Of a stretch of 64,000 bases of DNA, positions 9,387-19,400 are shown in pieces (position 1 is the stretch's first letter; each line of letters starts with the position of its first letter). Origin of the DNA: Ostreococcus mediterraneus (lineage: Eukaryota; Chlorophyta; Mamiellophyceae; Mamiellales; Bathycoccaceae); assembly GCA_012295225.1 (NCBI GenBank), contig WMKK01000019.1, positions 186,001-250,000 on the forward strand. Reading direction: 5' to 3'. The notes below the pieces were generated by a model. That model ran no database searches. It was given only the letters and a program-made list of their open reading frames with translations, and was not told the DNA's origin. Position numbers and translations under genes: made by a program.

Positions 9387-10226
9387 TCAACACATCACGC
9401 GAACGCCCTGGCTCGTGAGAATAGACTTGGCGCGCTCAATGTCCTCGCCCGTCGGCGTCGCCATGCCCTCGAGCGTATAGTCCAATCCCAATTCCTGAAA
9501 CTTGAACACCCCCAGTCGATGATACGGCAACAATTCAATCCCCAACACGCACGCGTGCGATTTCGCCACGCGCGCGAGTTCAACGAGCTCTTCCTCGCTA
9601 TCCGTCGCGTACGCCGCAAATCTTTCGTCGTCGTTAGGATTCGTCATCAACACGAAACGTAACCACGTCGGCGTCCCGTGCGCCTCGCACGCGCGTAAAA
9701 ATCGCCGCGAAAGCTCAAATTCCTCAACGCTCGTCCCGGTGATGGCCACGTATCGATCGACAAACGCGCTCTTGAGACACAACAGCACGCAATCGACGTG
9801 TGGAAGCACGCGATTCCATTCTTTATCGGTGCCGGCACCCGCGGTGTCGATTGAGGCGCCGACGCCCAAGGCGCGAACGCCTCGACACACCGCGCGCGCG
9901 AATTCTGGCTGCAACAAACACTCGCCTCCGCTGAGCGTGACGCCGCCGCCAGACGCGCTGTAGTAATCAAGATTGCGTCGTACGATGTCGACGCACTCGC
10001 GCACGCGCATGCGTCGCCCGAGCGGCGTCGGCGTCGAGGCGTCCGCGCGCGCGAGCGCCGCGTCGGTGCTGTCCACGTTGCAACAAAACACACAGCGTTT
10101 GTGACAGGATTGGAGAAAGAATATGCAGCGGATGCCCGCACCGTCAACGGCGGTGAAGGAATCGATGCTGTGCACGTAGCCGGTGATTTTATCTTCGTTC
10201 GCCAGGTCCTCGATGTCGTCCTCCAT
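9387..10226 (-). CDS. pflA: Pyruvate formate-lyase activating enzyme
   Basis: Radical-SAM glycyl-radical activase that installs the glycyl radical on PFL. The protein (279 residues from the ATG at 10226) shows the cluster motif CHKRCVFC, the [16 protein letters not shown] block diagnostic of PFL-AE, and the C-terminal [16 protein letters not shown]. The frame is open further upstream; an ATG at 10307 would add a short basic segment ending RRRHSTTTT that could be an organelle presequence, so the start is uncertain. It is divergent from the PFL gene; activase and substrate enzyme share one short intergenic region and are almost certainly co-expressed. Confidence 0.93.
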   Translation of the reverse strand: MEDDIEDLANEDKITGYVHSIDSFTAVDGAGIRCIFFLQSCHKRCVFCCNVDSTDAALARADASTPTPLGRRMRVRECVDIVRRNLDYYSASGGGVTLSGGECLLQPEFARAVCRGVRALGVGASIDTAGAGTDKEWNRVLPHVDCVLLCLKSAFVDRYVAITGTSVEEFELSRRFLRACEAHGTPTWLRFVLMTNPNDDERFAAYATDSEEELVELARVAKSHACVLGIELLPYHRLGVFKFQELGLDYTLEGMATPTGEDIERAKSILTSQGVRVMC

Positions 10227-10324
10227 CGTCGTCGTCGTTGAATGTCGTCGTCGTTGAATGTCGAGAATGTGAACCGTCACACCCAAGACCACGCCGCACG
10301 ACCGCATTCCACGCCGCACGCCCC

Positions 10325-12538
10325 ATGTCCACCGTGCGCGACTTCGTGCGCGAGCACGTGCAGCCGTACGATGCCGATTTCGCACCCTCGCTCGCACCAC
10401 CGACGCCGCGCACGCTCGCACTGCTGTCCCGCGCGCGCGAGCTGTTCGCCTTGGAACGCCAACGCGGCGGCGTGCTCGACATTGACACCTCCACGCCGTC
10501 GCACGCCACGTCGCACGGGCCCGGGTACATCACCGACGCCGCGAGTGATTGCGTCATCGTCGGCATGCAAACCCCGGTGCCGCTGCAACGGACGATGAAA
10601 CCGCTCGGAGGCATGCGGGTGATTGAGAAGGCGTGCGCCGAGCGCGGGCGCGCCGTCGACGTCGGCGTGACCAATTTCATGGATGACTGGTGCGTGACGC
10701 ATAACGACGCCGTGTTCGCGCTGTATACGGATGAGATGAAAGCTGCGCGGCGCGCACACGTCCTGCTCGGGTTACCGGATGCGTACGGACGCGGTCGATT
10801 GATTGGCGATTACCGACGCGTCGCGCTGTTTGGCGTCGACGCGTTGCTCGCGGATAAATCCCGGGACGCCGAGGCGATGCCCGTGGACACGGAGGACGAC
10901 TTGAGGTGTAAGTTTGAAGTCACGCAGCAGATTCGCGCGTTACGCGCGCTGAAGGATATGGCCAAGGCGTATGGATGTGACATTGGTCCGCCCGCGACGT
11001 CGGCTCGCGAGGCGATTCAATGGACGTACTTTGGATATCTCTGCGCGGTGAAATCACACGACGGCGCGGCGATTTCGCTCGGGCGCGTGGATGCGTTTTT
11101 TGACATTTACATAGAGCGCGACGTGACGAGCGGAAAAATCACCGAATCGCAGGCGCAGGAATTGATTGACAATTTTGTTCTAAAGCTGCGCATGGTGCGG
11201 CAATTACGGCCGCTCGCGTACGAGGAGATTTTCGCGGGCGATCCGCAATGGTCGACGGCGTGCGTCGGGGGATGCTCTCTCGACGGCGGTGGTCGACACA
11301 TGGTGACGAAGACGTCGTGGCGTTTCTTGCACACTCTACGAAATCTCGGCGCGGCGCCCGAACCCAATCTCACCGTGCTTTGGTCGAGCTCGGCACTGCC
11401 GAAACCGTTCAAGCAATTCTGCGCCGAAATCTCCATCGGCTCGTCGACGATTCAATACGAAAACGATGATTTGATGCGCGAAATGTTACAGAGCGATGAT
11501 TACGGGATCTCTTGCTGCGTCTCTGCCATGCGCTTGGGGACTGATATGCAATACTTTGGCGCGCGGTACAACATGCCAAAGTTACTGCTCATGGCGCTCA
11601 ATAACGGCAAGGATGAAATCACCGGCGCGCAAGTGGCCCCGGCGTTCTTTGAGGATGTCCCGGGGGACGGCGAGCTTTTGTCATTCGATGACGTCATGAA
11701 TCGATTCAAAGCTTACATGGATTGGTTGTGCGCCCTGTACGTGAAAACGATGAACATTATTCACGCCTGTCACGATTTACGCTGTTACGAAGCCATTTTC
11801 TTTGCGTTGATGGATACAAAGCTGTCACGTTCGATGGCGTTTGGCATTGCCGGATTGAGCGTCGTCGCGGATTCGTTATCGGCAATCAAGCACGCTCGAG
11901 TGCGCGTCGCGCGAGACGCGTCGACCGGATTGACGAAAGATTTCACCATCGAAGGCGAGTACCCAAAGTTTGGCAACGACGACGACGCCGTGGACTCCAT
12001 CGCGGTGTTTTTGGTGGATTACACCATTCGCGCCTTGCGTAAAACTCCCGCGCATCGCGGCGCCGCGCACACGCTGTCCATTTTGACCATCACATCCAAC
12101 GTGATGTACGGCAAAGCTACGGGCGCGACTCCAGATGGTCGACCCGCGGGCGCTGCGTTCGCGCCGGGCGCCAACCCCATGCACGGCCGCGATGCAAATG
12201 GCGCGTTGTGCTCGTTGAACTCTGTCTCCAAGCTCCCGTACCCATCGTGCGCGGATGGCATTTCAAACACATTCTCCATCACCGCTCCGTCTCTCGGCAA
12301 GTCGCGCGAATCGCAAATTTCAAATTTAGTCGCCATGCTCGACGGGTATTTCGCTCGAGGCGCGCAACACTTGAATGTCAATTGTATGACGCGAGACGTG
12401 CTCGTGGACGCGATGGAGCATCCGGATAAGTACCCGACGCTGACGATTCGCGTGTCGGGGTACGCGGTGAATTTCATCAAGCTCTCGCGCGAGCATCAAG
12501 AGGAGGTCATCAGTCGTACGTTTCACGCATCGTTATAA
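10325..12538 (+). CDS. pflB: Formate acetyltransferase (pyruvate formate-lyase)
   Basis: Glycyl-radical enzyme converting pyruvate and CoA to acetyl-CoA and formate in anaerobic metabolism. The first ATG of the frame at 10325 gives 737 residues, starting [16 protein letters not shown] and aligning from about residue 15 of the bacterial enzyme. Active-site cysteines are in [10 protein letters not shown]; the substrate region [10 protein letters not shown]-type block appears as [13 protein letters not shown]; the glycyl-radical loop is [17 protein letters not shown] with the radical Gly in SGY. The C-terminus [10 protein letters not shown] matches full-length PFL. Upstream of the ATG the frame is open but has only non-ATG codons, so no targeting peptide is evident, although algal PFLs are often plastid or mitochondrial. 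Confidence 0.95.
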   Translation: MSTVRDFVREHVQPYDADFAPSLAPPTPRTLALLSRARELFALERQRGGVLDIDTSTPSHATSHGPGYITDAASDCVIVGMQTPVPLQRTMKPLGGMRVIEKACAERGRAVDVGVTNFMDDWCVTHNDAVFALYTDEMKAARRAHVLLGLPDAYGRGRLIGDYRRVALFGVDALLADKSRDAEAMPVDTEDDLRCKFEVTQQIRALRALKDMAKAYGCDIGPPATSAREAIQWTYFGYLCAVKSHDGAAISLGRVDAFFDIYIERDVTSGKITESQAQELIDNFVLKLRMVRQLRPLAYEEIFAGDPQWSTACVGGCSLDGGGRHMVTKTSWRFLHTLRNLGAAPEPNLTVLWSSSALPKPFKQFCAEISIGSSTIQYENDDLMREMLQSDDYGISCCVSAMRLGTDMQYFGARYNMPKLLLMALNNGKDEITGAQVAPAFFEDVPGDGELLSFDDVMNRFKAYMDWLCALYVKTMNIIHACHDLRCYEAIFFALMDTKLSRSMAFGIAGLSVVADSLSAIKHARVRVARDASTGLTKDFTIEGEYPKFGNDDDAVDSIAVFLVDYTIRALRKTPAHRGAAHTLSILTITSNVMYGKATGATPDGRPAGAAFAPGANPMHGRDANGALCSLNSVSKLPYPSCADGISNTFSITAPSLGKSRESQISNLVAMLDGYFARGAQHLNVNCMTRDVLVDAMEHPDKYPTLTIRVSGYAVNFIKLSREHQEEVISRTFHASL

Positions 12539-12664
12539 AGGGCGAGGCGCGTGTCTGTGTTTTCGCGTTTTACTTTTGCATTTCAACATACAGCGGCGCT
12601 AGTCGTACATGAGCCAGTTCTTTCTTTCAACTTCAAAAAATTTCCAAAAATTCCAAAAAATTCA

Positions 12665-13894
12665 TCATCCAAACAACATGGCGCCCGCCAAATCAACATC
12701 ACCGCCCGTGACTTCTAAAGCTTCCAAAGCCTGAGCGCGGGTGAACCCGAGAGAAATTAGGCGCGACACCTTGTCTTCGTTTACCGAGCGCGGGAGAGCG
12801 TCGACGACGGAACCGGATGGCGCGGATGCCGTCGGCGGCGAGGCGCCGCCGTCGAAACCGCGTGGAATCTCCGCCTCGCCTAAAAATGGCAATTCAACAT
12901 CCGCTGAACCAATAGCGAGGACGTTCTTGCGCAGATCAATCGTACATTGATGCCGACGTAACATGTCGAGACCGAAAATAAAATCGATATCTTGCTCCTT
13001 TTCCAAAACGGTGATCGCCGTCGATAAAAACTTTCCCCCCACCTTCATCGGCGCTTGGTGAATGCGCCCCAAAATCTTCTGCGTGCCCACACCCTTGGCC
13101 GTACCTTGAAATCTATCATCAATCAATCGCTCAAGACCACACCTGCGCGCGCACGTCACCGACATGATGGACATTTGAGCGCCGCTATCCACAAACGCCT
13201 TCAACGCCACGCCGTTGATTTCGGCATCCACGTACAACATAACCACTTGTCCAAACACTTCAGGCGTTTCATCAATCGCCGTCCGCATGTTTTCCTCAAC
13301 ATTCGCCTTACGTATCGCCTCTTCAATTTTTCGCTGCGCCTCAATGTCGAATGGATCGCTATGTAACAACGCCAGCTCTTCGTTGCGAATTCTCAGCGCT
13401 TCGGCTTCGCGGCTACGAAATTCCCGCATGCGCGTCTGAAACGTCTCCACATCCCCCGACTCGATCGCCCGCGCGAACACAGGATCCGACACACGCAAAC
13501 GTTCCATCGCGACGCGATCGGTGGCGAACGCACGCATCATCGCCAAGGGATCCACCGCGGAACCATCCGAGCTCGTCGCCCGCGCCCCACCCATGATTGA
13601 ATTCCCCGACCCGTTCGTCGCCGTCGTCGTCGCCGCGCGCCCACCCCCGGGCGCGACGAGGGCGACTAAATCATTATCTTTAAACCCACACCGCGCGAGT
13701 GAGCTATCGGAGCCGGAGGACGACGCCGTGGAGGCGGTCTCAAGCGTGCGTCCATCCACCGTGGCGATGAGCGCGCGCACGTCGCGGTCGAGCTCCGCGC
13801 CCACCGCCGCCTTGAGATCGGCGATCGTGGCCGAGCCATCGATGGTGATGCTCACGACGCCATCGACCGAGGGCACGGCCACGGTGAGGCGCAT
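12665..13894 (-). CDS. DDI1: DDI1-like ubiquitin receptor/aspartic protease
   Basis: Proteasome shuttle and protease of the DNA-damage-inducible 1 family. From the ATG at 13894 (409 residues): N-terminal ubiquitin-like domain (MRLTVAVPSVDGVVSI), a helical domain, then the retropepsin-fold domain with catalytic Asp in KAFVDSGAQMSIMS and the family sequences VVMLYVDAEINGV and FIFGLDMLRRHQCTIDL, and a C-terminal UBA domain (VSRLISLGFTRAQALEALE). All three DDI1 modules and the catalytic DSGA are intact. This is a normal host gene, not a retroelement remnant. It is divergent from the JmjC gene with 170 bp between starts. Confidence 0.95.
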   Translation of the reverse strand: MRLTVAVPSVDGVVSITIDGSATIADLKAAVGAELDRDVRALIATVDGRTLETASTASSSGSDSSLARCGFKDNDLVALVAPGGGRAATTTATNGSGNSIMGGARATSSDGSAVDPLAMMRAFATDRVAMERLRVSDPVFARAIESGDVETFQTRMREFRSREAEALRIRNEELALLHSDPFDIEAQRKIEEAIRKANVEENMRTAIDETPEVFGQVVMLYVDAEINGVALKAFVDSGAQMSIMSVTCARRCGLERLIDDRFQGTAKGVGTQKILGRIHQAPMKVGGKFLSTAITVLEKEQDIDFIFGLDMLRRHQCTIDLRKNVLAIGSADVELPFLGEAEIPRGFDGGASPPTASAPSGSVVDALPRSVNEDKVSRLISLGFTRAQALEALEVTGGDVDLAGAMLFG

Positions 13895-14064
13895 CGCGAC
13901 GGAGAATGCGGTCGCGTGTGTCGTGCGATCTCGTTTTTGCGTCACAATTGCGCACGATGCGTCGATCTGCGGCGCCGAGAAGCGATGGAAGGGCGACGCC
14001 ATCGCGCGCGAAGGCGACGACGCCTACGATGCGTGTGTCAGGGGCCAAAGCGTCGAACGAGGCG

Positions 14065-15477
14065 ATGCGATATCGACGGATGATGTTGATGATGATGATC
14101 GCGATTGTTGGATTAATCTGTCGTGTAATCTTTGGCGCGCGGTATTCCCAGCGTACGGGCGACGACGTGGTCATGACGGCCGACGCACCGTCCGAACACG
14201 ACCGTCCTCGCGCAATCATCGGCGATGCGAACGAATGGCTGCCACCGCAGCGCGAGATTGGGGCGCGATTTCTCGAACGCGAGCGGGACGCGTGCGCATT
14301 CGCGTCGGCGTCCACCGTCTCGAGCGCCGTTCGTGGCGCCCAACCGCGGTTGATTACGAACAAAGTCACCACCGCCGCGTTACGCGATGCATTCACTTTG
14401 CCTGCGTTATTGAAACGGAGCGGGAAGACGTCGGTGCAGCACGCGCATCCGGCGTATCACATTGTCGCGGGTGGTTCGGTGGAACGGATGACGACGCTCG
14501 AAACGTTCATTGAACGGTATTTGCGCACCGATGACGTGGCGAACGTGAGCTTTGTGTTTGATTCCATGTCAGATGTGTTGAGTGATAAACGGTTAAAGTC
14601 GAAATCGAGCGGGAAATCACTCGTGCCGCGACGATTGGGGCACGCGGTGGATGAGCCAGAGGCGGTGATTCCGGTGCTCAGCGTCGGCGGCGACGGCGCG
14701 GGATTGGCGATGCATCAGCACGACGCGACGTTATTGACGCTGTTGCACGGGTACAAATTGTGGCTCGTGGCTGCGCCCGAGGTGGCGATGCCGGATTTTG
14801 TGTTTGACAGCATGCATGGGTACGGGTACATGTTATTAGAGGACGCGTTGAAGCACAGGGGCGAGGCGTCCATGTCGGGCGTGCGATGGTGCGTGCAACC
14901 GCCAAACACCGCGGTGTATTTACCAGGGCATTGGTGGCACGCGACGGTGAATTTAGGCGAAGCTGTGGCGTTTGCGGAGCAACTTGGTGGGGGATTTACG
15001 CCCATGGCGTATGAAGCGGCGGCGGCGACTACGGGGAAGCAGCGCGCGCAGACGTTGTCGTCGCACGCTCGGGATTACATGTTCAAGGACAAGGTGGATG
15101 TAGCGATTAAAACCGCGCAGGAGGCGATTGAGGTTGATCCGTTACAAGTCATGGCGCGATTCGTGCTCGCAGAGTCGTACGCGAGGCTTAAAAAGGCGCC
15201 AGAGGCGTTACAGTCGATGCGAGACGCCGCCGAAGCGGTTCGGTCGTCGTCGAGGCGCGCGACGCCACCCGTGCCTGAACTCTTTGCTGATTCTTTGTTA
15301 CGCATCGCGTACACGCTGTGCGTGCCTTTGGCGGAATTGTCCAAGGAGGCTGTGCCGATGGGTATGGAACTCATTCGCGAGGCGCTCGAGGCGGTACCGA
15401 CGAGTTTGGAGAATAATATTTTGAGCGACGTCTTGGGCGAATGTTCGCCCGACAAAGTAGTTCGACAGGAACAATAA
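14065..15477 (+). CDS. JmjC/cupin protein of JMJD8-like type with N-terminal membrane anchor
   Basis: The start at 14065 puts a hydrophobic signal anchor (MMLMMMIAIVGLICRVIFGA) at residues 7-26, so the 470-residue protein probably faces the lumen of the ER or another secretory compartment. The cupin core has GLAMHQHDATLLTLLHGYKLW and, distally, YLPGHWWHATVNLGEAVAF. The proximal metal site reads H-x-H, not the H-x-D of histone demethylases; JMJD8-type lumenal JmjC proteins have the same change. A TPR-like helical tail (residues about 320-440) follows. Function is unproven; histone demethylase activity is unlikely. A longer start at 13906 or 13957 is possible but would hide the anchor. Confidence 0.75.
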   Translation: MRYRRMMLMMMIAIVGLICRVIFGARYSQRTGDDVVMTADAPSEHDRPRAIIGDANEWLPPQREIGARFLERERDACAFASASTVSSAVRGAQPRLITNKVTTAALRDAFTLPALLKRSGKTSVQHAHPAYHIVAGGSVERMTTLETFIERYLRTDDVANVSFVFDSMSDVLSDKRLKSKSSGKSLVPRRLGHAVDEPEAVIPVLSVGGDGAGLAMHQHDATLLTLLHGYKLWLVAAPEVAMPDFVFDSMHGYGYMLLEDALKHRGEASMSGVRWCVQPPNTAVYLPGHWWHATVNLGEAVAFAEQLGGGFTPMAYEAAAATTGKQRAQTLSSHARDYMFKDKVDVAIKTAQEAIEVDPLQVMARFVLAESYARLKKAPEALQSMRDAAEAVRSSSRRATPPVPELFADSLLRIAYTLCVPLAELSKEAVPMGMELIREALEAVPTSLENNILSDVLGECSPDKVVRQEQ

Positions 15478-15536
15478 CATACTAGCAGGAAGGATATATC
15501 AATTCGCGCGCGCGTTGCATTACAATACTAATATTG

Positions 15537-15557
15537 TCATCATCATCATCATCATCA
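15537..15557 (+). repeat. CAT trinucleotide repeat
   Basis: Six to seven CAT units in the short gap between the convergent JmjC and PKS genes. Confidence 0.8.
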
Positions 15558-15570
15558 CGCTCTCGTGCAG

Positions 15571-16400
15571 CTACGTGTGCGACGATGCGAACACAAAGGC
15601 GTGGGCGAGAATGAGCTTGGGAAAAAAGCCGCGCCGAGCGACGTCGCCGAGCGCCTCGCACGCCCTCGCGGCGTGTTCTATATCCGCACTCCACGCGTGC
15701 GGTGTCACATCCAACGGACGCTGTGCCCGCACGAATACCTTTGCCGAATCGAGAAGGGTTTTATCACCCTTATATCGCCGCGCACGACGGCGTTCGGTGA
15801 GGAATTGAGGAAGCGCGCGCCAACCGGCGGGATGCTCCGTGTCCGCGAGCGTCGCCGCGAGCGCTTGATATTCCGCGCGAGACGTCTCGTCGCGCCGCTG
15901 GCGCTCGTACATTGACGAACCATCGTCAATGACGACCGCAATAGCCGGCCCGTAGCCGCGGCGATTGAGTTGCAAGGCGATTTCAAATGCTATTCTTGCT
16001 GAGGCGTCGCTCGCGACGAGCGCGCAGACGACGACGGGCGCGCGCCGGCTCGATGTCGCGTTCAGTATCGTTTTCACGCACCGCGCCGCAACGTTCGACG
16101 CATGTTTGTCATTCAACGACGATGATGACGCGTCGTGTGCCAAAATTGTGCGTGGGAGATGAATACCGTGCACGGGAAGCGTGGAGGCAAATGAGGCGTG
16201 CGACCAGCGTTCGACGTCGGCGAGCACGTCGACGAGGAGCCACACGCGCGGGACATGGTTTTCCGCCGTCCAAACCGCGTCGTGGTTCAACCCGAACGCG
16301 CATGCGTCGAAATATTCTTCGCAATCCACCGCACGCACGATGACTTGCGTTAATCCTGGGCTCGTATCGTCGTCGTCGTCGTCGTCGTCGTCGGTCTGGC
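15571..16400 (-). other. Degenerate second thioesterase-like tail of the PKS
   Basis: The last about 275 residues contain a stretch near 15915-16040 (VVVCALVASDASARIAFEIA, then a QL-x4-G segment and a hydrophobic strand ending in Asp-Asp) that lines up with the thioesterase elbow, helix and following strand. The GxSxG nucleophile is replaced by ASDAS, so it is probably inactive. An Asp run separates it from the active thioesterase. Confidence 0.55.
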
Positions 16401-19400
16401 GACCGCGTGAGCCAAATACGAGCGACGGCGACGCCGACATGGATAATCCGAGCTCAGGGTGCCAAATGCTCTGTATCCACGGCACATCCGCGCGCACTCG
16501 AGCGTTTGCGTGATTGCCCAGATCATTCCATTCGCTTGCGAGCTGCTGTCGCATGTGCGGTACGATTGTTTCGTCTAAATCTCCTCCGTTGCTCTCCGAT
16601 GTCATCAAATTCATGTGCGACCCGGTGCAGTGTACGATTTCGACGTGATCGCACGCCAACGGCCACACGTACCCGCTCACGGATTGTAACAACCCACCGT
16701 GCGCGTCTAGGCGTAAATCGGTTTCGAAAAGCGCGGAACTTTCGGTGCCGGCTTTGTAATGAATGACTTTTCCTCGGACGCGAGAGAACATTTTTCGCGG
16801 GACTCGGCTCGATAACGCTGGATCCGCTTCGACACCGCGAAGCATGCGCCAAGCGCCGGAATCGATAGAACCATCTTCGAGTTGGTTCATACCGCTGTTC
16901 CATTGCGCCGCGTACGGACCTTTACTGATTTGCTCGTCCAGTTCTCTGGCGTTGAATGCGCGGCCGAGCGCCTGATGCGCGACGTCTTCGAACATCGCGT
17001 ACTTTTCGTCTCGTGAGAGATTTTGCCAACCCGCGGCGACGGTGTCGAAATGAAACGACGAAAGCGCGACTTCCATATACGTCAATCCCGTGCTTTCGTT
17101 ATCGGGACTCTCGTCGTCGTCGTCGTCGTCGGTGGTATTTTCGTCGGGGATGTTGTTCCAATCCGACTTGAACTGTACCGGATGCGGCGCGTCGAACAAA
17201 AAGCACAGCGACACGGTGCGATCTAAAACATTCTCCAACACCAACGCGCTCTCGATCGCGAGCACGCCACCTAAAGAGTGTCCACCGAGTATGATTGGCG
17301 AATCATCGTCTTGTTGCGCGTGTATGGCAAACGCGTGCGCGTTGGCCGCATCCGGCCACGGCTGCTCCGTTGTATCGCGTTCAAGCGTCAACACTGGGTG
17401 TGCGCCGAGCGAGAGTGCGTCAACGAGTTTCATGTACGCCAGTGGACCATCTCCAAACGCGGGTGCGCCGAGAAAGAGCGCATTTGGCGTTGTCGCCTGA
17501 GACTTTAAGCATTTCACCATGTCCACGTTTGCCTTTGCGTTTGAAGCCGTCTTTGTCGTCGTCTTCGACATCGACGACGGATTCGAATTCGACACGAGAT
17601 GCTCCAAATACGCAATCATCTTCAANGGTGTCGGCTGCGTGGCTAATGTCGCAACATCGATATCCTCATCAATCTTAATCGCGCGCTTCAACGTCGTCGC
17701 CAATTCCACGGCGCCGATGGAATCCACGCCCATAGCCATTAAATCATCTTTCGCGCCGACGTCTTCCCCGAACACGTCGCGAAGCGCGTCGTAAACGACG
17801 CTCGCTATATTTACGACATCACGCAATGGCGTCGTCATCGGAAAGACGGCATTTGGTCGATCGACTCGTCGCGGTATTGATCTTTTTGGCGACGTTTGAC
17901 ATCCGAGCGCGGTTTCGCCCGCGAAACTCACAATCGTCTCCTCGCCGAACGCCGTCGACATCTCTCTCAACCCACCGCCGTCGTGGTCATCAACATGCGA
18001 TGACAATGAGTCCATCGTGCGTCCCACGTACGCTGCGATGGCTGACGTCGGAAATGAACCTTGAGTGACGCCGACGCCGACGTCGACGCCGACGTCGCCT
18101 CGATGCCGAGTCAACGCGCGACCGCCGCCCATCTGGCGCACCAGATTCCACCCCACCATCCGCACCGCACCGCGCCCGCGCCCGCGCGTCGTCGCTCGAC
18201 AAACGCGAGCACACGCCGCGTCTTTCGCGCGCACGCGCCCAGAGCGCACGTTGACGACGAGCGACATGTCAGAAGACCCGCTCGATGTCCCGCGGCTGCC
18301 GCCGACGACGTCGAGCGCGGCCATACGCTCGCGCGCGTCGCGACGCGGCGGCCCCAGCGCATCCGCGCACGCAAACATCAACCTCGCCGCGGCTTCGCAC
18401 GAAAACACCGCGGCGCCTTCAGCGCGCTTGGCGCGAATGACGACACGATGGACATCGAGCGCGACGTCTGCCGCCGCCTCGAGCGCCGGCGCCGGCGTCG
18501 GCGCCAACCACAACGATTCCCTCGCGTACACCACCGGCGCCCCGCGCGCGCTCGTCGCGCCGCGCTGATGATGACGATGATGATGGCACAACACCGCGTG
18601 GACGTTTGTGCCCGTGAATGCGAACGCCGAGCACCCGACGATGCGCGAAATGTCCTCCTCCGACGACGTCAATGTCGCGCCGCCGACGGCGGTCCGCGGG
18701 ATAGCCACACATCCAATACCATCACTTTCGCGCGCAAACGCCCGTTCCACGTGCGCGTTTACGCGCGCTAATCCCACAACGGCGGATGCCATCACTGCAT
18801 CACACGCCGCACACGCGCGTTCGAGCGCGATGGCCCCGGCGGCGGCTTCGCCGTGTCCCGCTGACGTCTTACTCGCGCTCAACGCCACGACGACGCGCGA
18901 TGTCGACATGTCACCGCCGAATGTCTCCGCAATCGCCCCGCATTCGATCGGGTCACCGAGCGGTGTTCCGGTACCGTGCATAGAGACCTCGCGCGCGCTA
19001 ACGCGATCGATGTGCGCGAATGTGTACGCGTCGCGCATGACGCGTCGCTGTTGGGCGCCATTCGGCGCCGTGAGCGCCGCGGACCGACCATCCTGCCCGC
19101 ACGCCGACGCTCGCACGACCATCATCGTCGTCGCGTCACTCGTCGTTGTCATTTTCGCGTCGTGCTCTGGTTGTGGATGCCGCCGCCATCGCATGAGCGC
19201 CATGGCGGCGACGGATTCCGCGCGTCCGTAGCCGTCGGCTCGGGCATCCATCGTCTTGCACCGCCCGTCGCTCGCGAGCATCCGCGCCGCCGCGATGGCG
19301 TCGCTCGTCCGCTTGCTCAACAGGTAATTCACACCGCCACACATTGCAAACGCGCACGATGCCGTCGCCGCATGCGTGGCGATGTGGACGGTGACGAGCG

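Noticed and set aside
12960-13290. Retropepsin-like aspartic protease as a retroelement fossil
   Set aside because: It sits between intact UBL and UBA domains in an uninterrupted host gene; this is the normal DDI1 architecture.
17260-17300. GHSLGG as an acyltransferase active site
   Set aside because: It lies after the last ACP, within an alpha/beta-hydrolase context with a downstream His, and lacks the AT flanking motifs; it is the release thioesterase.
18061-18771. Plus-strand open frames of 150-260 codons across the PKS region (also 19670-20380, 26927-27514, 31253-32023)
   Set aside because: They are antisense to conserved PKS domains, rich in Arg/Ala/Thr, and show no family motifs; open antisense frames are expected at this GC content.
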